The notes beneath the pieces were generated by a model. The model had not been told where the DNA came from, did not search any database, and worked only from the letters and a program-made list of their open reading frames with translations. A stretch of 6,167 bases of DNA from Myxococcota bacterium (GTDB lineage Bacteria > Myxococcota_A > Polyangia > HGW-17), in assembly GCA_018821745.1 (NCBI GenBank), contig JAHJLU010000734.1, positions 1-6,167 of the forward strand, in the 5' to 3' direction. Position 1 is the first letter of the stretch. Each line of letters opens with the position of its first letter. A program made the translations under genes and the position numbers. Shown here in pieces: positions 5,780 through 6,167 of this stretch.

Positions 5780-6167
5780 ATGAAGGCAGTGCTCGGAACA
5801 ACAATAGCAATATCCTGTGTTTTTACATTCAGTTGCAGTAGCTCTCTTGTCAAGAGGCAAGGAACACTGATCTCCAGTCTGCAACATAAGTCACAAATAC
5901 TGGAAAAGGAAGTGGGGAGTCTGCGTGAGCGTCTTTTGGTGCTTGAAGGCAGTTTGCGCCCCACTGCTCCTGCTTTTCCCGCCAGGAAAAAGGGGGTGAC
6001 CCGCAAAACCCTGCCACGGGGTCCAGGACCGGAAGATCTCCCAACGGTTCGCCTTGCTCCGCGCAAACAGGCGGAGAAATCGCCGGAGGAGACAGTGCCC
6101 GAGGCTAATTCCTCCAGCACGGTCAAGAAGCACCGTCGGCGATACAGGCACAAAGGAACTCCAGGGC
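5780..6167 (+). CDS. Probable coiled-coil lipoprotein, 3' end beyond window
   Basis: An open frame of 129 codons from ATG 5780 to the right edge without a stop. AGAGGT (5768-5773) is a good ribosome-binding site, and a promoter-like element lies upstream. The N-terminus (MKAVLGTTIAISCVFTFSC) looks like a lipoprotein signal peptide with C19 as the likely lipidated residue, followed by SSS. The lipobox TFSC is imperfect, since leucine is usual at -3, so a plain secreted form is possible. Residues about 28-58 (with LEKEVGSLRERLLVLEGSL) have a heptad pattern predicting a coiled coil. A basic and Pro-rich low-complexity linker follows (about 61-129), including LPTVRLAP (87-94) and the basic patch KKHRRRYRHK. 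A short coiled coil and then a linker resembles the front of YbgF/CpoB-like periplasmic proteins, which end in TPR repeats. That is only a guess, as any such C-terminal domain lies outside the window. Confidence 0.72.
   Translation, partial: MKAVLGTTIAISCVFTFSCSSSLVKRQGTLISSLQHKSQILEKEVGSLRERLLVLEGSLRPTAPAFPARKKGVTRKTLPRGPGPEDLPTVRLAPRKQAEKSPEETVPEANSSSTVKKHRRRYRHKGTPG

Noticed and set aside
5707..6153. Upstream in-frame extension of sfsA (149 extra codons) read as part of a larger protein.
   Set aside because: SfsA homology starts at ATG 5706, and the extension lies antisense to a plus-strand frame with its own promoter, ribosome-binding site and signal peptide.

Overview
The window reads as chromosomal DNA of a Gram-negative, diderm bacterium. 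The most likely source is the broad deltaproteobacterial lineage (Desulfobacterota or Myxococcota type). This is inferred from a PilT-type pilus retraction ATPase, long TadE/TadG-like envelope proteins of a style I associate with those groups, a probable lipoprotein and a Kbl that closely resembles the proteobacterial enzyme. No marker gene fixes the taxon. Six protein-coding genes fill almost all of the sequence. There are no RNA genes, insertion sequences, CRISPR arrays or phage genes that I can see.

Left half (1-3599), minus strand: a likely transcription unit runs right to left as pilT, then a 162-base gap, then a TadE-like protein, then 24 bases, then a TadG-like protein that continues past the left edge. 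PilT is the cytoplasmic hexameric ATPase that powers retraction of type IV pili. The TadE/TadG-like proteins each have one N-terminal membrane anchor of the pseudopilin/Tad type and a large extracytoplasmic part. The pairing of a type IVa motor with Tad-type minor-pilin-like proteins is the most unusual part of the window. The pilT-tadE gap contains two mutually exclusive stem pairings.

Middle and right (3600-6167): a 189-base divergent region separates pilT from kbl (plus strand), which encodes the PLP enzyme glycine C-acetyltransferase of threonine degradation. Its usual partner tdh is not within the window. kbl meets sfsA (minus strand) tail to tail, and the two coding regions share 11 bases. 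sfsA is in turn divergent from a plus-strand gene for a probable coiled-coil lipoprotein cut by the right edge. The 73-base gap between these two carries a good sigma-70-like promoter with a 10-base palindrome in its spacer.

Two genes, at 1-1379 and 5780-6167, are open at the window edges. Several longer frames in the window are upstream extensions or antisense shadows, so I corrected the starts of the TadE-like gene, kbl and sfsA using Shine-Dalgarno positions and family lengths.
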